In this document: piece by piece, positions 8,155 to 17,483 of the stretch
Position numbering within the stretch: position 1 is the first letter of the stretch
Layout of the letters: every line of letters starts with the position of its first letter
Assembly: GCF_900113015.1 (NCBI RefSeq)
Contig: NZ_FONV01000006.1
Location: 124,001-188,000, forward strand
Reading direction: 5' to 3'
DNA: 64,000 nt
DNA from: Actinoplanes philippinensis
GTDB taxonomy: Bacteria > Actinomycetota > Actinomycetes > Mycobacteriales > Micromonosporaceae
Notes under the pieces: generated by a model
The model's input: only the letters and a program-made list of their open reading frames with translations
Told to the model about the DNA's origin: nothing
The model's database searches: none
Made by a program: the position numbers and the translations under genes

Positions 8155-9525
8155 ATGCCCCAGCTGCTCCGCCGGTTCCGCCTGATCGAGGCACTCTTCG
8201 GTGTCGCCTCGCTGACGGCGCTGCACGCGTTCGGCCTCGCCGTGCCGGGCAACATCTGGCACTTCAACGCGTTCCTGATCATCGGTACGGTCGTGGTGAC
8301 GGCTCTGGCGACGGCCCGGCCCGGGCTGGCGACCACGGCACTGCAACTGGCGCTGACCGCGGCGGTGCTGTATCTGACCGGCTGGGGCCCGGTGATGACG
8401 TTCGACTTCGTGATCGTCGGCTGGCTGGTCTGCGACGACTTCGCCCGGCGCTGGCGTGCGGTGGTGGCCCTGGTGATCGTGGCGATCGCGGCCGGGCAGG
8501 CGGCCGTGTGGGCCGGGCTCGCGCCGTCGTATCTGGACAACCGGTCGGCGCAGCTTGCCGGGCTGGTCGGCGGTGCCGCGGTGCTGACCGCGATGGTGCT
8601 GATCGGGCGGGAGTCGCAGGCGCGCGCCGCCGCCGAACAGGACCGGACCAGCAGCGAGGAGCGGTTCCGCGCGGTGCTGCAGGACTCGCACGACGTCACG
8701 GTCATCACCGACGCGAAGGGCACGCCGGTCTTCGTGAGCTCGGCCGTCGAACGGGTCATGGGCACCACCGTCGAGGAGCACCTGGCCCGGCAGGCGGAGC
8801 TGATCCACCCCGACGACGCCGAGGTCACCGAGACGATGTTCAAGAAGCTGCTCGGCGGCGACGGGGAGCACGTGGTCGAGGCGCGGCTGCGGCACGCCGA
8901 CGGCACCTGGCGCTGGCACGAGATCTCCGCCCGCAACCTGCTGGACAACCCGGCCGTCCGCGGTCTGGTCTTCAACCACCGCGACATCACCGCCCGCAAG
9001 ACCTACCAGGAGAAGCTCGCCTACGAGGCGACCCACGACGCGCTCACCGGACTGGCCAACCCGGCCGCGCTGCGTACCGGGCTGACCTCGTGGTGTTCCG
9101 GCGAGAGCCGCTCGGCGCTGGGCGCGGTGCTCTACTTCGACCTGGACGGTTTCAAACAGGTCAACGACGAGCTGGGCCACGCGGCCGGCGACGAGCTGCT
9201 GGTGTTCACCGCCCGCACGTTGCGCGCCAGCGTGCTGGGCCGGGACCTGGTGGCCCGGCTCGGCGGTGACGAGTTCGCGGTGCTGCTCACCGAGATCGGC
9301 GACCCGCACGACGCGATCACCGTGGCCGAGCGGATCATCGCCCGCCTCGCCGAGCCGGAGCCGCTGGCCGGGCACATGCTGCGGATCCGGGCGAGCGTGG
9401 GCATCGCGGTCGCCCGGCCCGGCGAGCACGGCGCGGCCGAGCTGCTGCGCCGCGCCGACACCGCCATGTACGAGGCCAAGCGGGCCGGCTCGCACGGCTG
9501 GCGCCTGCACTCCGCGGTCAGCTGA
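8155..9525 (+). CDS. Membrane PAS-GGDEF diguanylate cyclase
   Basis: 456 aa. Residues 1-160 form five or six membrane helices (a MASE-like sensor), residues ~165-290 a PAS/PAC domain (FRAVLQDSHDVTVITDAKG to FNHRDITARK), and residues 300-455 a GGDEF domain. The catalytic RLGGDEF is intact, with the upstream FDLDGFKQVNDELGH motif. The five residues before GGDEF are preceded by LGRD, not RxxD, so the usual product-inhibition site is missing. No EAL domain is present. It should make cyclic di-GMP, which controls development in actinomycetes. Confidence 0.9.
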   Translation: MPQLLRRFRLIEALFGVASLTALHAFGLAVPGNIWHFNAFLIIGTVVVTALATARPGLATTALQLALTAAVLYLTGWGPVMTFDFVIVGWLVCDDFARRWRAVVALVIVAIAAGQAAVWAGLAPSYLDNRSAQLAGLVGGAAVLTAMVLIGRESQARAAAEQDRTSSEERFRAVLQDSHDVTVITDAKGTPVFVSSAVERVMGTTVEEHLARQAELIHPDDAEVTETMFKKLLGGDGEHVVEARLRHADGTWRWHEISARNLLDNPAVRGLVFNHRDITARKTYQEKLAYEATHDALTGLANPAALRTGLTSWCSGESRSALGAVLYFDLDGFKQVNDELGHAAGDELLVFTARTLRASVLGRDLVARLGGDEFAVLLTEIGDPHDAITVAERIIARLAEPEPLAGHMLRIRASVGIAVARPGEHGAAELLRRADTAMYEAKRAGSHGWRLHSAVS

Positions 9526-9546
9526 TCTGCCGCCGGGTCTGCTGGA

Positions 9547-9933
9547 TCACGTCGTCACCTCGCCCTCCGACATACGAAGCGTGACGGTCCGGCCGCCGAA
9601 GCCGAGGTCGAGACCGACCACCTCGCCGACCTCGTCACGCACCGGCTCCAGGGCGGCGAGTCTCTCGGCGATCACCGCCGCGAACGGCGCCTCGCCGGAC
9701 GCGTCCCGTAACACCCACCGGGACCCGTGCCAGTCGTAGTCGTAGGCGGTCAGCCACGCCGAATCCCCCGGCGCGGTCTCGACCACCTCGAGCGACCAGT
9801 CACTTCGCCCGCTGACAAAGAGGCCACGGCCCCCGTCGAACACGAGATGCACCGGCCCGACGGCGCGCTCGGCCAACGCGCCGCTCTCGCACCAGCCCAG
9901 CCGTTCCACCTTCACCAGCCCGCGCCCGATCAA
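9547..9933 (-). CDS. Hypothetical protein
   Basis: 128 aa if it starts at TTG 9933, which follows GGGGGAG by 4 nt; GTG 9915 is the alternative. The frame is open further upstream but would overlap the divergent gene at 9971. The protein is a compact alpha/beta domain with HLVFDGGRGLFVSGRSDW, many aromatics and acidic residues, and no signal peptide. I do not recognise the family. Confidence 0.6.
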   Translation of the reverse strand: MIGRGLVKVERLGWCESGALAERAVGPVHLVFDGGRGLFVSGRSDWSLEVVETAPGDSAWLTAYDYDWHGSRWVLRDASGEAPFAAVIAERLAALEPVRDEVGEVVGLDLGFGGRTVTLRMSEGEVTT

Positions 9934-9970
9934 CGCGCTCCCCCACTCCCGGTTGGCTAGCCTCTGACGC

Positions 9971-10252
9971 GTGGAGGATAACGACCTGGCCGGCGTACGC
10001 ACCGTGGTCAGCGCCCTGGGGGAGGCGTTCGGCCGCTGCGCCGACTCCATGAGCCGCCCCACCACGACCGACCTCGACCGCTGCCGTGCGCTCTGCGAGA
10101 AGCTGCGCGCGATGCCGATCGCCGATGACCGTGTCGTTTCCCTGGTGGGACAACTGGAGACCTGCCTCCACGGCCAGGACCCGGCCTGGAGCACCGTGAG
10201 CGCGATCGCCCTGCTGCTCGGCGACCTCGACGCCACCCTCCGGCCCACCTGA
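9971..10252 (+). CDS. Small hypothetical helical protein
   Basis: 93 aa from GTG 9971. A TAGCCT -10 box (9958-9963) ends 7 bp before the start and there is no ribosome site, so the transcript is probably leaderless. The protein is all-helical with three cysteines and no recognised domain. It is divergent from the hypothetical gene ending at 9547 and shares a ~40-bp regulatory gap with it. Confidence 0.6.
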   Translation: MEDNDLAGVRTVVSALGEAFGRCADSMSRPTTTDLDRCRALCEKLRAMPIADDRVVSLVGQLETCLHGQDPAWSTVSAIALLLGDLDATLRPT

Positions 10253-10430
10253 CGACCGGCTGCCCTTGAGCCGAAACCCGCCGACGACAGCCTGCGTAAT
10301 GATCAGCGGCGCAAGATCCTGCCGGCGGCATCTGCGTGGGGCGAGACCGTCTGTGCTGTCCGCGTCCATGTCGGCACCGTACATCTATATCGGTGGACAT
10401 CATTGTCTTGTCGGGTCGATGATCCGGCTC

Positions 10431-11189
10431 ATGACGGATGCCTGGATCGAAGTGTTCGATCGTGTCGCGGAGTCCTACGACACCGTCGTCCCGTTCTTCA
10501 GCTCCTTCGGCCGGCTCATGATCGCCGCATTGCCGCCACCGGCGGAGGGCGCACGGCTGCTCGACGTGGGAGCGGGAGCCGGGGCGGTGGCTCTGGCCGC
10601 CCGGCAGCACGGGTACGAGGTGTCGGCCGTCGACGGATCCACCGCGATGGTGGCCCGTCTCGCCGCCACGCTCCCGGCCGTCCAGGTGGCCGACGCGGCG
10701 GCCCTGCCGTTCGACGACGCCACGTTCGACGTGGTCACCGCCGGGTTCGTGGTCCATCTACTGACCGACTCGCACGCCGCGCTGCGTGAGATCAAGCGGG
10801 TCCTCACCCCGGGAGGTCTCCTGGCGTTCACCGTGCCGGGGCCGCTGTCCGAGGGCTCGGAGCCCGGCGATCGCAGCCAAGAGCTCTTCAACGAGTTCTT
10901 TCGCCACCTGCCCGCCGAGAACACCGTCGTCCCGCCGTTCGATGCGGACGCCGCCCTCGCCGGCGTGGGCTTCCGCGACGTGACCCGGAGACATCTGGAG
11001 GTGGAACTCGAACTGGAGGATCCCGAGGCGTTGTGGCGGTGGTACGCCACGCACGGCGCCCGGCGGTTCTTCGACGCGCTCGACGAACAGCGCCGCAAGG
11101 AGTTCCACGACCGTCTGGTCGCCGGCCTCGCCGACCGGCCCGGGGTGGTGCTGCGCCGGGCGGCGTGGCTGTTCACGGCTCGCGCGTGA
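10431..11189 (+). CDS. Class I SAM-dependent methyltransferase
   Basis: 252 aa from ATG 10431; ATG 10419 is also in frame and the frame is open to 10266. SAM motif I is LLDVGAGAGAVAL (residues ~43-55). Motif II follows with VSAVDGS, then ADAAALPFDDATFDVV and a post-motif GFVVHLL, the pattern of the UbiE/Methyltransf_11 family. The acceptor is unknown. It ends convergently with the DUF4262 gene, overlapping it by 17 bp. Confidence 0.85.
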   Translation: MTDAWIEVFDRVAESYDTVVPFFSSFGRLMIAALPPPAEGARLLDVGAGAGAVALAARQHGYEVSAVDGSTAMVARLAATLPAVQVADAAALPFDDATFDVVTAGFVVHLLTDSHAALREIKRVLTPGGLLAFTVPGPLSEGSEPGDRSQELFNEFFRHLPAENTVVPPFDADAALAGVGFRDVTRRHLEVELELEDPEALWRWYATHGARRFFDALDEQRRKEFHDRLVAGLADRPGVVLRRAAWLFTARA

Positions 11190-11721
11190 TCAGCTCCCCG
11201 GGCACATCCTGGGTCCAGACGCCCGGCGCGTGCTCGGCGGGCGGGAGCCAGAGGTGTGGCTGGGTCAGGCTGCCGGTCTCCCACGGAAAGGCCCCGTCCC
11301 GATCCGGCCAGACGACCTCCAGGAAGGGAATGGGCGGCTGCCGGTAGAACCAGATCGCCTGACCGAAGAAGGCCTTGAACCACCCCGGCTCGACGGTCCG
11401 CAGTTGCAGCGGGTAGCCCTTGACGACATCATCCTGGGACTGCCCGTCGGCGAGGCCCTCCCGTTGGCCGAGAGTGTTCAGGCACGACTGCATGACACGC
11501 AGATCGAGGCCGAACATGGCCAGCTCCGGCTCGCCCCGGCTGTGCCAACGGCCGATGGTGTACGACCAGCCGGGCCCCTGCTCGTCCGCGGCGACGCCGG
11601 TGACGCTCCACCCGAACTCGTTGACGTTGCCGATCACGCCCTGGTCGGCAGCGTCGTAGTCGTCGCGATCGCCGTGGTCGTGACAGATGACGCAGCGGCA
11701 GATCCGCGAAGCCTCGTACAC
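11173..11721 (-). CDS. DUF4262 family protein
   Basis: 182 aa. An N-terminal CRCVICHDHGD cluster could bind metal. The family core follows: FGWSVTGVAADEQGPGWSYTIGRWHSRGEPELAMFGL. This GWxVxxV..DE..PxWxYTIG..H pattern defines DUF4262, a widespread family of unknown function. It is cytosolic and a single gene. Confidence 0.8.
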   Translation of the reverse strand: MYEASRICRCVICHDHGDRDDYDAADQGVIGNVNEFGWSVTGVAADEQGPGWSYTIGRWHSRGEPELAMFGLDLRVMQSCLNTLGQREGLADGQSQDDVVKGYPLQLRTVEPGWFKAFFGQAIWFYRQPPIPFLEVVWPDRDGAFPWETGSLTQPHLWLPPAEHAPGVWTQDVPGELITREP

Positions 11722-11894
11722 ACCGCAGAGCCTAAGCGATCACCCCTGCCGGCTGCGGCGACGCCCTCCGCCGAGTGATGTCGGACTCGGTCGGCGCATC
11801 TTCGGCGGATTGACCCGCCGGACTCCTTGTCTGGGGTGCCCGACCTACCGACATTCCTGGTGAACCGACGCGCACGTCACCCCGGGAGCAGCAC

Positions 11895-12332
11895 ATGTCG
11901 AGTCGCCAGTTCGTCACCTTCGAGGTCGCCGGCCAGTTCTTCGGCGTGGACGTGGACGCCGTCCAGGAGGTGTTGTCGTACAGCGAGTACACCCCGGTGC
12001 CGATGGCGCCGAACGCGGTCGGTGGCCTGTTCAACCTGCGCGGGCAGGTGATCGCCGCGGTCGACCTGCGCGTCCAGTTCGGGCTGCCCCGCCGCGACAT
12101 GTCCGGTCTGGTGATGAACGTGATCGTCCGGTACGCCGGTGAGCCGGTGAGCCTCCTGGTGGACCGGATCGGCCAGGTCGCGTACCTCGATGCGCAGATG
12201 TTCGAGGAGCCGCCGGCGACCCTGACCGGCCCGTCCCGTGCGCTGGTCACCGGCGCGTACAAGACCGAAGGCCGGCTCCTGCTGGTGCTGGACGTCGCCG
12301 AGTGCGTGAACACCTCCCGCGTGCCGGCCTGA
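11895..12332 (+). CDS. cheW: CheW-like adaptor
   Basis: 145 aa, ATG 11895, with a CGGGAG site ~9 nt upstream. The whole protein is one CheW domain: QFVTFEVAGQFFGVDVDAVQEVL at the N-terminus, the NLRGQVIAAVDLR core, and VSLLVDRIGQV. No CheA, receptor or CheY lies in the window, so it is an orphan adaptor here, or belongs to a chemosensory array encoded elsewhere. Confidence 0.85.
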   Translation: MSSRQFVTFEVAGQFFGVDVDAVQEVLSYSEYTPVPMAPNAVGGLFNLRGQVIAAVDLRVQFGLPRRDMSGLVMNVIVRYAGEPVSLLVDRIGQVAYLDAQMFEEPPATLTGPSRALVTGAYKTEGRLLLVLDVAECVNTSRVPA

Positions 12333-12362
12333 CCACCCGTTCGGCGGGCCGTCGCTCAGCGA

Positions 12363-13136
12363 CTAGGCCGGAAGCTTGACACCCGTGAGATCCGCACAGA
12401 GGGCCAGCAGCTGCTCCTGCAGGCTCTCGTCGTACGCCTGCGGGTTGGCCCGCAGCGACGCGCGTCGCTTGAAGTAGTGGCCGGTCACCACGGCCGCCGG
12501 CTCATCCGAGGTGGCGAGCCACACCTGGGTGTCGGCGCCCTCCGGCAGGTCGTCGGTGGCGTCCGGCCCGCCCAGCCGGGTGCGGATCCAGCCCGGGTCG
12601 ACCGCGTTGCTCAGGGTTCCGGGCCGAAGCCGCGCCACCGCGAAAGCGAGCATCACGTCGTACAGCTTGGAGTCGCTGTAGGCCTGCATCCCGTCCCACG
12701 GCCGGCCCCGCCACTGCGGATCGTCGAGGCGTGCCCGGCCGTCCGCCTCCAGCCCCGAGGTCAGATAGATCAGCCGGCCCGGCGACGGCATCAGAGCGGT
12801 CAACAGGTACGGCGCGAGCGTGTTGACCTGGAAAATGCGCTCCAGCCCGTCCTCGGTGACCGCCGGGGCGGCTTGCCCACCACCGACGCCGGCGTTGTGG
12901 ATCACCACGTCGAACGGCCCGGCCCCGACCGCCTGGGCGGCCAGCTCCCGCGTCTGCGCCAGGGACGCCAGGTCACCGACGATCACACCGCGCGCCTGCG
13001 GCACGGCCCGCCGGGCGTCCTCGGCACGGCGCTCACTGCGAGCGTGCAACGTCACCTGATGCCCGTCCGCCGCCAGGACCTCCGCCGTGTGCCGCCCGAT
13101 GCCGTCGCTGGAGCCGGTAACCAGAATCGTCGCCAT
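12363..13136 (-). CDS. Short-chain dehydrogenase/reductase
   Basis: 257 aa. The nucleotide motif TGSSDGIG is at residues 7-14, NAG is present in VIHNAGVGG, and a catalytic YSDSK (YxxxK) follows an upstream serine in IYLTSG. This is a complete classical SDR, close to the protochlorophyllide-reductase/retinol-dehydrogenase-like group. It is cytosolic and NADP-linked by inference. It converges on the CheW-like gene with a 30-bp gap and no evident hairpin. Confidence 0.88.
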   Translation of the reverse strand: MATILVTGSSDGIGRHTAEVLAADGHQVTLHARSERRAEDARRAVPQARGVIVGDLASLAQTRELAAQAVGAGPFDVVIHNAGVGGGQAAPAVTEDGLERIFQVNTLAPYLLTALMPSPGRLIYLTSGLEADGRARLDDPQWRGRPWDGMQAYSDSKLYDVMLAFAVARLRPGTLSNAVDPGWIRTRLGGPDATDDLPEGADTQVWLATSDEPAAVVTGHYFKRRASLRANPQAYDESLQEQLLALCADLTGVKLPA

Positions 13137-13229
13137 GCCACCATCCTGCCGGACGGCGATCCGGCTGCCGGATCAGACCACCTCCTCCCGGACCGATCGG
13201 GCAGGAGCAGCAGTCACTACTGTGCGGTG

Positions 13230-13748
13230 GTGCGCATATCACTCCTCGGAATCACCGCCGTCACCGTCGCCCTCGCTGCCGGCTGCTCAAACGGCACTGC
13301 CCCAGCCGGCGCCCCACCGGCGCCGGCAACCTCCGCGGCTGTCGCTGCCACAGCGCCGTCACCGACCCCGGCGGAGGCGGTGGATGCGGCTGCCACCATC
13401 GACAGGCTGAAGGCGGCGGATCTCGGCCTCACCAGGTTCGCCGTGCAGGACGAGGACACCGACCCGAACAAACTGTTCGGCCGGCCCAACGGCTACACCA
13501 GCCGCGCATCCGCGGACCTGCCCGGAGGCGACACCGGCGCCGAGCCGTACACCATCGCCCGCGGCCTCGTCGTCGAGGGATTCCCGGACGCCGACAGCCT
13601 GCAGCGCCGCTCGAAATACATTCTCGGCCTGCTCAAGGACAGCCCGGCGCTGGGCACCGAATGGCACTACACGACCGGAACCACCCTGGTCCGGGTCTCC
13701 GGCAACGTGAAGCCGTCCCTGGCGAAGAAGATCGAGGCCGCACTGTAG
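13230..13748 (+). CDS. Lipoprotein of unknown function
   Basis: 172 aa from GTG 13230 (GTG 13227 also possible). A TACTGT -10 box at 13218-13223 lies 6 bp upstream without a ribosome site, suggesting a leaderless mRNA. Lipobox LAAGC is at residues 14-18, followed by an Ala/Pro/Thr linker to about residue 50. The outer domain of ~110 residues ends with GNVKPSLAKKIEAAL. No family was recognised. Confidence 0.75.
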   Translation: MRISLLGITAVTVALAAGCSNGTAPAGAPPAPATSAAVAATAPSPTPAEAVDAAATIDRLKAADLGLTRFAVQDEDTDPNKLFGRPNGYTSRASADLPGGDTGAEPYTIARGLVVEGFPDADSLQRRSKYILGLLKDSPALGTEWHYTTGTTLVRVSGNVKPSLAKKIEAAL

Positions 13749-13772
13749 AAACCACTTTGGCAGACTCGCGGC

Positions 13773-14237
13773 ATGACTGATGAACCGTCGGTGCCGGCCG
13801 TGGTGGTGCGGGCCGCGGATGGTGAGCCGATTTCGGCGGCCGGGGTCCGGCACCTTTTCAAGCTCACCGGTGAGCACACCGGCGGCCGTTTCGGCCTGGA
13901 GGAGTTCACCGTGCCGCCGGCCACGCTGGGGGCGCGGCCGCATGTCCACCGCGCCCACGACGAGTATTTCTACGTCCTGTCGGGTGAACTCACGGTGGCG
14001 ACCGAGAACGGTGAGATCGTCCTCGGCCCCTCCGATCTGGTGGCGGCATGCCGTGGCTCGGTGCACGGCTTCCGCAACGCCAGTGACGACACGCCGGTCC
14101 GGGCGCTCTGCATGTACACCCCGCCGGGCTACGAACAATACTTCCGTGACGTTCACGCCGCGGTCGCCGCCGGCACCGAACTCACCGTCGATCTGCTTTC
14201 GGAGCTGCGCGGCCGATATGAGACCGACAGTCTCTAG
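13773..14237 (+). CDS. Cupin-domain protein
   Basis: 154 aa. The cupin motif 1 reads PHVHRAHDEYFYVLSGELTV (His, His, Glu ligands) and motif 2 has the later His in RGSVHGFRN, so the metal site looks complete. It is cytosolic and resembles quercetin-dioxygenase-like monocupins. Its stop codon shares the palindrome CTAG with the stop of the convergent membrane-protein gene. Confidence 0.85.
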   Translation: MTDEPSVPAVVVRAADGEPISAAGVRHLFKLTGEHTGGRFGLEEFTVPPATLGARPHVHRAHDEYFYVLSGELTVATENGEIVLGPSDLVAACRGSVHGFRNASDDTPVRALCMYTPPGYEQYFRDVHAAVAAGTELTVDLLSELRGRYETDSL

Positions 14238-15019
14238 AAACGGGGACGGAGCCGGGCCACGGAAACCGTTCTCGTCACGGTGAAGCCGCTGGCGCCGATC
14301 AGCAGATAGACCGCCGCGACCAGCCAGAAGGCGGCGAACAGGAAGCCCTGCTCGACCACTGCCGCGACCATGACCGCCGCGCCGGCGAATGCGGTCAGGG
14401 CGTAGCCCACCCGCATGCCCCACACGCACAGTGCCGCCAGAGCGATTGGCGCCACAACCCAGAGCACCACCGCGATCCAGACGATCCCGGAATCGTCGCT
14501 GAAAATCGCAGACCCGGCCGGCAGAGCCGGCAGCACAAGGAATGCCGCGGCGACGAGACGCCAGACGAGGGCGGCACTACGGCCAATGCCACGATCAAGC
14601 ACGAGGGGTACGATCGTGGCCGCCCAGAGCAGCATCGCAACCGGAAAGTAGTACAGACCGAGGTTGCCCGCGCTGACGGCGAAAACGGTCAGCACCGCCG
14701 CGCTACCGGCGCCAGCCCAGCCCTGTGCCCGGGCCGGGAATGTCATCGGAATCGCTGCGACGAGCGCCGGCAGCAGGCTCAGCAACGCGAAGAACGGCCC
14801 GAACCGCTGCACAACGCTCTGACCCTCGGGATCGATCGGGCTCACGTCCGTGGGCACATAGCCGACCGGCATCCAGAAACTCACGTACACGGCGATCGCC
14901 ACGCCGACCGCAACGGTGATGATCCGCAGCGTCCGGCCCGCCGGCAGGCCAGGACGCAGCGTTGTGTCAGGCGTACTCGCCTGGGCATCCGCCGCCCCGG
15001 AAAGGTCCCCGTTGATCAT
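14234..15019 (-). CDS. Multi-pass membrane protein of unknown function
   Basis: 261 aa from ATG 15019; in-frame starts at 15040 and 15076 are possible. About seven hydrophobic segments are visible, beginning with LRIITVAVGVAIAVYVSFW and ending with FAAFWLVAAVYLLIGASGF. There are no catalytic motifs. The gene stands alone. Confidence 0.7.
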   Translation of the reverse strand: MINGDLSGAADAQASTPDTTLRPGLPAGRTLRIITVAVGVAIAVYVSFWMPVGYVPTDVSPIDPEGQSVVQRFGPFFALLSLLPALVAAIPMTFPARAQGWAGAGSAAVLTVFAVSAGNLGLYYFPVAMLLWAATIVPLVLDRGIGRSAALVWRLVAAAFLVLPALPAGSAIFSDDSGIVWIAVVLWVVAPIALAALCVWGMRVGYALTAFAGAAVMVAAVVEQGFLFAAFWLVAAVYLLIGASGFTVTRTVSVARLRPRF

Positions 15020-15146
15020 GATTGCGCTCGGCCTCCGCATGGTCGTGAGCCGGTCAGCGTAGTGATCATGTATCACCGTCGGTGATCAGCCGGGGCGACA
15101 GTTCGCTTCACTGAACGGGTGACCGAAGTATCGCCGTCTCTCCTGA

Positions 15147-16172
15147 TCAGAGTGGCTGTGCGGCGCGGACGCGGGCGGCGAGGTCCGTCGCCGGTGTCTC
15201 GACGACGATGGCCGTCCGTACCGGCTCGAAACCGACGCGCTGGTTCATCCGGCGTGCCGGGGCCTGTTCGGCGTCGGTCGAGGTCACCAATCGCCGGGTC
15301 GCGGGCCTTTCCGCGCTGATCAACCGCAGCATCGCCGCTTTGACGACGGCGCCCAGCCCCAGCCCCCGGTGTCCGGCCAGCACCGCGGTGTCGTGCTGAT
15401 AGCCGAGCGGCGCGTCCGGGCTGTAGAACTGCAATGCGGTCAGGCCGGCCACCCGGTTGCTCTGCTCATGGACGGCCACGACGACATGCTGCTCGACGTT
15501 GCGGTCGCGGAGGACGGCCTCCTCACGTCGGACGCGGTCCACGGTCCATTGTGGGATCTGGAGGGTCAGGTCACCTATCGGCGTGTCGTTGATGGCGTTA
15601 CGTGCCGCCGCGAACGATTCGACGAGGTGTTCCGGTGCGCTGTCACGCCAATGCGCCAGCCGATATCCGGCCGGAGCCGGAAGCTCCCAGAGACCGCGGT
15701 CGACCGTTTCCAGGTCCAACGCCTGCACCACCACACGCTTGGTCACCCGGAAACCGAGATGCCGCGCCCAATGGGCCGCGGGAGTGTCCTCGATCGTTGT
15801 CCAGCTCGCCACGGTGACCCGGCCGGGCGTCGTGATCGTGGGCATCATCCGCTGCAGCAGACCCGTACCGATTCCTCGCCGCCGGTGCTCCGGATGGACC
15901 TGTACGTCGATCAGCGACAGGTCGGTGTTCTCGTCGGCGGGAAGGCTGACGATTCCCTTTCCCACCAGATGTTCGCCCCGATGGGCGGTCCAGACGTTCG
16001 GTCTTCCGCGGCCGCTCATTCCGGTGGACAGGGAGACCACAACGCTGTCGTACGTGGGCGCGGGTTCCGAGGGACGGTCGGCCGCCGCACACGCACGCGC
16101 CAAGTTCACATGGGCCGCGATCTCGCTGCTGGTCGCACCGGCCGGGTCGAACAGCTGGAAACGGAAAGACAC
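15147..16172 (-). CDS. Tandem-GNAT acetyltransferase
   Basis: 341 aa. GTG 16172 was chosen because GCAGGAG sits 6 nt upstream; the frame stays open to 16700. Two GNAT domains follow each other. Domain one has the acetyl-CoA loop VHPEHRRRGIGTGLL; domain two has the degenerate AGHRGLGLGAVVKA. Tandem GNATs of this layout in actinomycetes include mycothiol-synthase-like and drug-acetylating enzymes, but the substrate is unknown. It is divergent from the exported protein at 16267. Confidence 0.85.
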   Translation of the reverse strand: MSFRFQLFDPAGATSSEIAAHVNLARACAAADRPSEPAPTYDSVVVSLSTGMSGRGRPNVWTAHRGEHLVGKGIVSLPADENTDLSLIDVQVHPEHRRRGIGTGLLQRMMPTITTPGRVTVASWTTIEDTPAAHWARHLGFRVTKRVVVQALDLETVDRGLWELPAPAGYRLAHWRDSAPEHLVESFAAARNAINDTPIGDLTLQIPQWTVDRVRREEAVLRDRNVEQHVVVAVHEQSNRVAGLTALQFYSPDAPLGYQHDTAVLAGHRGLGLGAVVKAAMLRLISAERPATRRLVTSTDAEQAPARRMNQRVGFEPVRTAIVVETPATDLAARVRAAQPL

Positions 16173-16266
16173 AGCTGACTCCTGCCCCGTGGGATTCGCG
16201 GCGATCATCATAAGGGGAGGCGCATCGGGGTCGCGGTAGTTGATCACGGGGCGGCATACTCTCCCG

Positions 16267-16869
16267 GTGCGCCGCTCGACGAATCTTGCCGTCTCCGCCG
16301 GTGTCGCGGTCGCCTGCGGGCTGGCTGCCGTCGCCGCCACCTCCACCATGGGTTCCGGCGAGCCCGTGGCCGGCGCGGCAGTGGTCGCCGCCACCACCAC
16401 CAGCGCGCCCGCCCGTACCAGTCCCCCGGTCCGGCCGGCCCTCTGCGACGCCGAGCGGCCGGCCTCGCTGGACCCGTTCCCGTTCAACCGGGACGCCGCC
16501 GCCCGCGACCGGCTGCTCTCCTTCATCGACTTTCTCGGCAACGGCGAGACCTTCACCGGCGGCGCCGGATTCTTCGGCCCGGTGGACGCCGCCGAGCTGG
16601 CCACGCTGTTCGACGGGAAGTGGCTGGACCCGGACGACCGGCAGAACGCGGCCCCGCCGGCCTGGGAGATCTTCCAGTTCGTCTGCGACCACCCGGGCAC
16701 CTACGCGCAGGGTTACGCGGTCACCCCGGACCGGGAGGACTATCGGGTGTCGCTGGAAACCGTCTGGGCGCCGGAGATCGACGACAAGCTGCGGGCCGAT
16801 GCCCTCGCATTCTGCGTCGAGGCGGACGCGGTCGAGACGTCCGATCACCTGGAATGCTTCTGGGACTGA
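16267..16869 (+). CDS. Exported hypothetical protein
   Basis: 200 aa from GTG 16267. The N-terminus RRSTNLAVSAGVAVACGLAA is a signal/anchor sequence. A Thr/Ala/Pro linker to about residue 60 is followed by a ~140-residue domain with four cysteines (CDAER, FVCDH, FCVEA, ECFWD), likely two disulfides. CATACT ends 6 bp before the start, a possible leaderless promoter. No family was recognised. Confidence 0.7.
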   Translation: MRRSTNLAVSAGVAVACGLAAVAATSTMGSGEPVAGAAVVAATTTSAPARTSPPVRPALCDAERPASLDPFPFNRDAAARDRLLSFIDFLGNGETFTGGAGFFGPVDAAELATLFDGKWLDPDDRQNAAPPAWEIFQFVCDHPGTYAQGYAVTPDREDYRVSLETVWAPEIDDKLRADALAFCVEADAVETSDHLECFWD

Positions 16870-16919
16870 CCGCGCCGGGCGGTTCGACGCCGGACCGGCA
16901 GCGGGCGAGAATAGCCGGA

Positions 16920-17483
16920 ATGTTGCCGCGTATCGATGCGATCCGGACCGCCCGGCTGGTGCTGCGGCCCTTCGACGCCGACGACGTCGAGGACGTCTGG
17001 GATTACCAGCGCGAGGCGGTGGTCGCGCGTTACATGCCGTGGCGGGAGCGCGATCGCGACGAGGTGGCCGCGGCGGTACGGCAGATGGTCACCGAGGACG
17101 CCCTGTCCGGCGAGGGTGACTGCTTGAGCCTCGCGGTGACCGACCCGGGCAGCGGCACCGTCATCGGCCAGGTGGAACTCGTATGGCTCAGCGAAACCGG
17201 CGGCCTGGGCGAGATCGGATTCGTGTTCAGTCCTCGGTTCCAGGGACAGGGAATGGCAACCGAGGCGGTACGCGAACTGTTGCGCCTCGCGTTCGAGCGG
17301 CTCGGCCTGCACCGTGTCGTCGGTCGCTGCGTCGCCGGAAACAGCGCGTCAGCGGCACTGCTCCGGCGGGTGGGCATGCGTCAGGAGGCCCATTTCGTCG
17401 AAGGTTGCCTCCTGAAAGGCCGCCGGGAGGACGAACTCGTCTTCGCCGTCCTCCGCAGCGAATGGCGCCGGCCTCAGAAGTAG
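16920..17483 (+). CDS. RimJ/RimL-type GNAT acetyltransferase
   Basis: 187 aa from ATG 16920. It opens IDAIRTARLVLRPFDADD, typical of the RimJ/RimL branch, and has the acetyl-CoA loop RFQGQGMATEAV plus the C-terminal NSASAALLRRVGM. It probably acetylates a protein N-terminus or a small amine. It overlaps the convergent Eis-like gene by 10 bp. Confidence 0.88.
   Translation: MLPRIDAIRTARLVLRPFDADDVEDVWDYQREAVVARYMPWRERDRDEVAAAVRQMVTEDALSGEGDCLSLAVTDPGSGTVIGQVELVWLSETGGLGEIGFVFSPRFQGQGMATEAVRELLRLAFERLGLHRVVGRCVAGNSASAALLRRVGMRQEAHFVEGCLLKGRREDELVFAVLRSEWRRPQK

Noticed and set aside
7162-9510. 782-codon minus-strand frame
   Set aside because: It spans two well-supported plus-strand genes (SDR and GGDEF), including their catalytic motifs, and crosses the promoter region; its composition is shadow-like.
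12477-13748. 423-codon plus-strand frame ending in the lipoprotein
   Set aside because: Only the last 172 codons (from GTG 13230) show a lipobox and normal codon use; the earlier part is antisense to a complete SDR.
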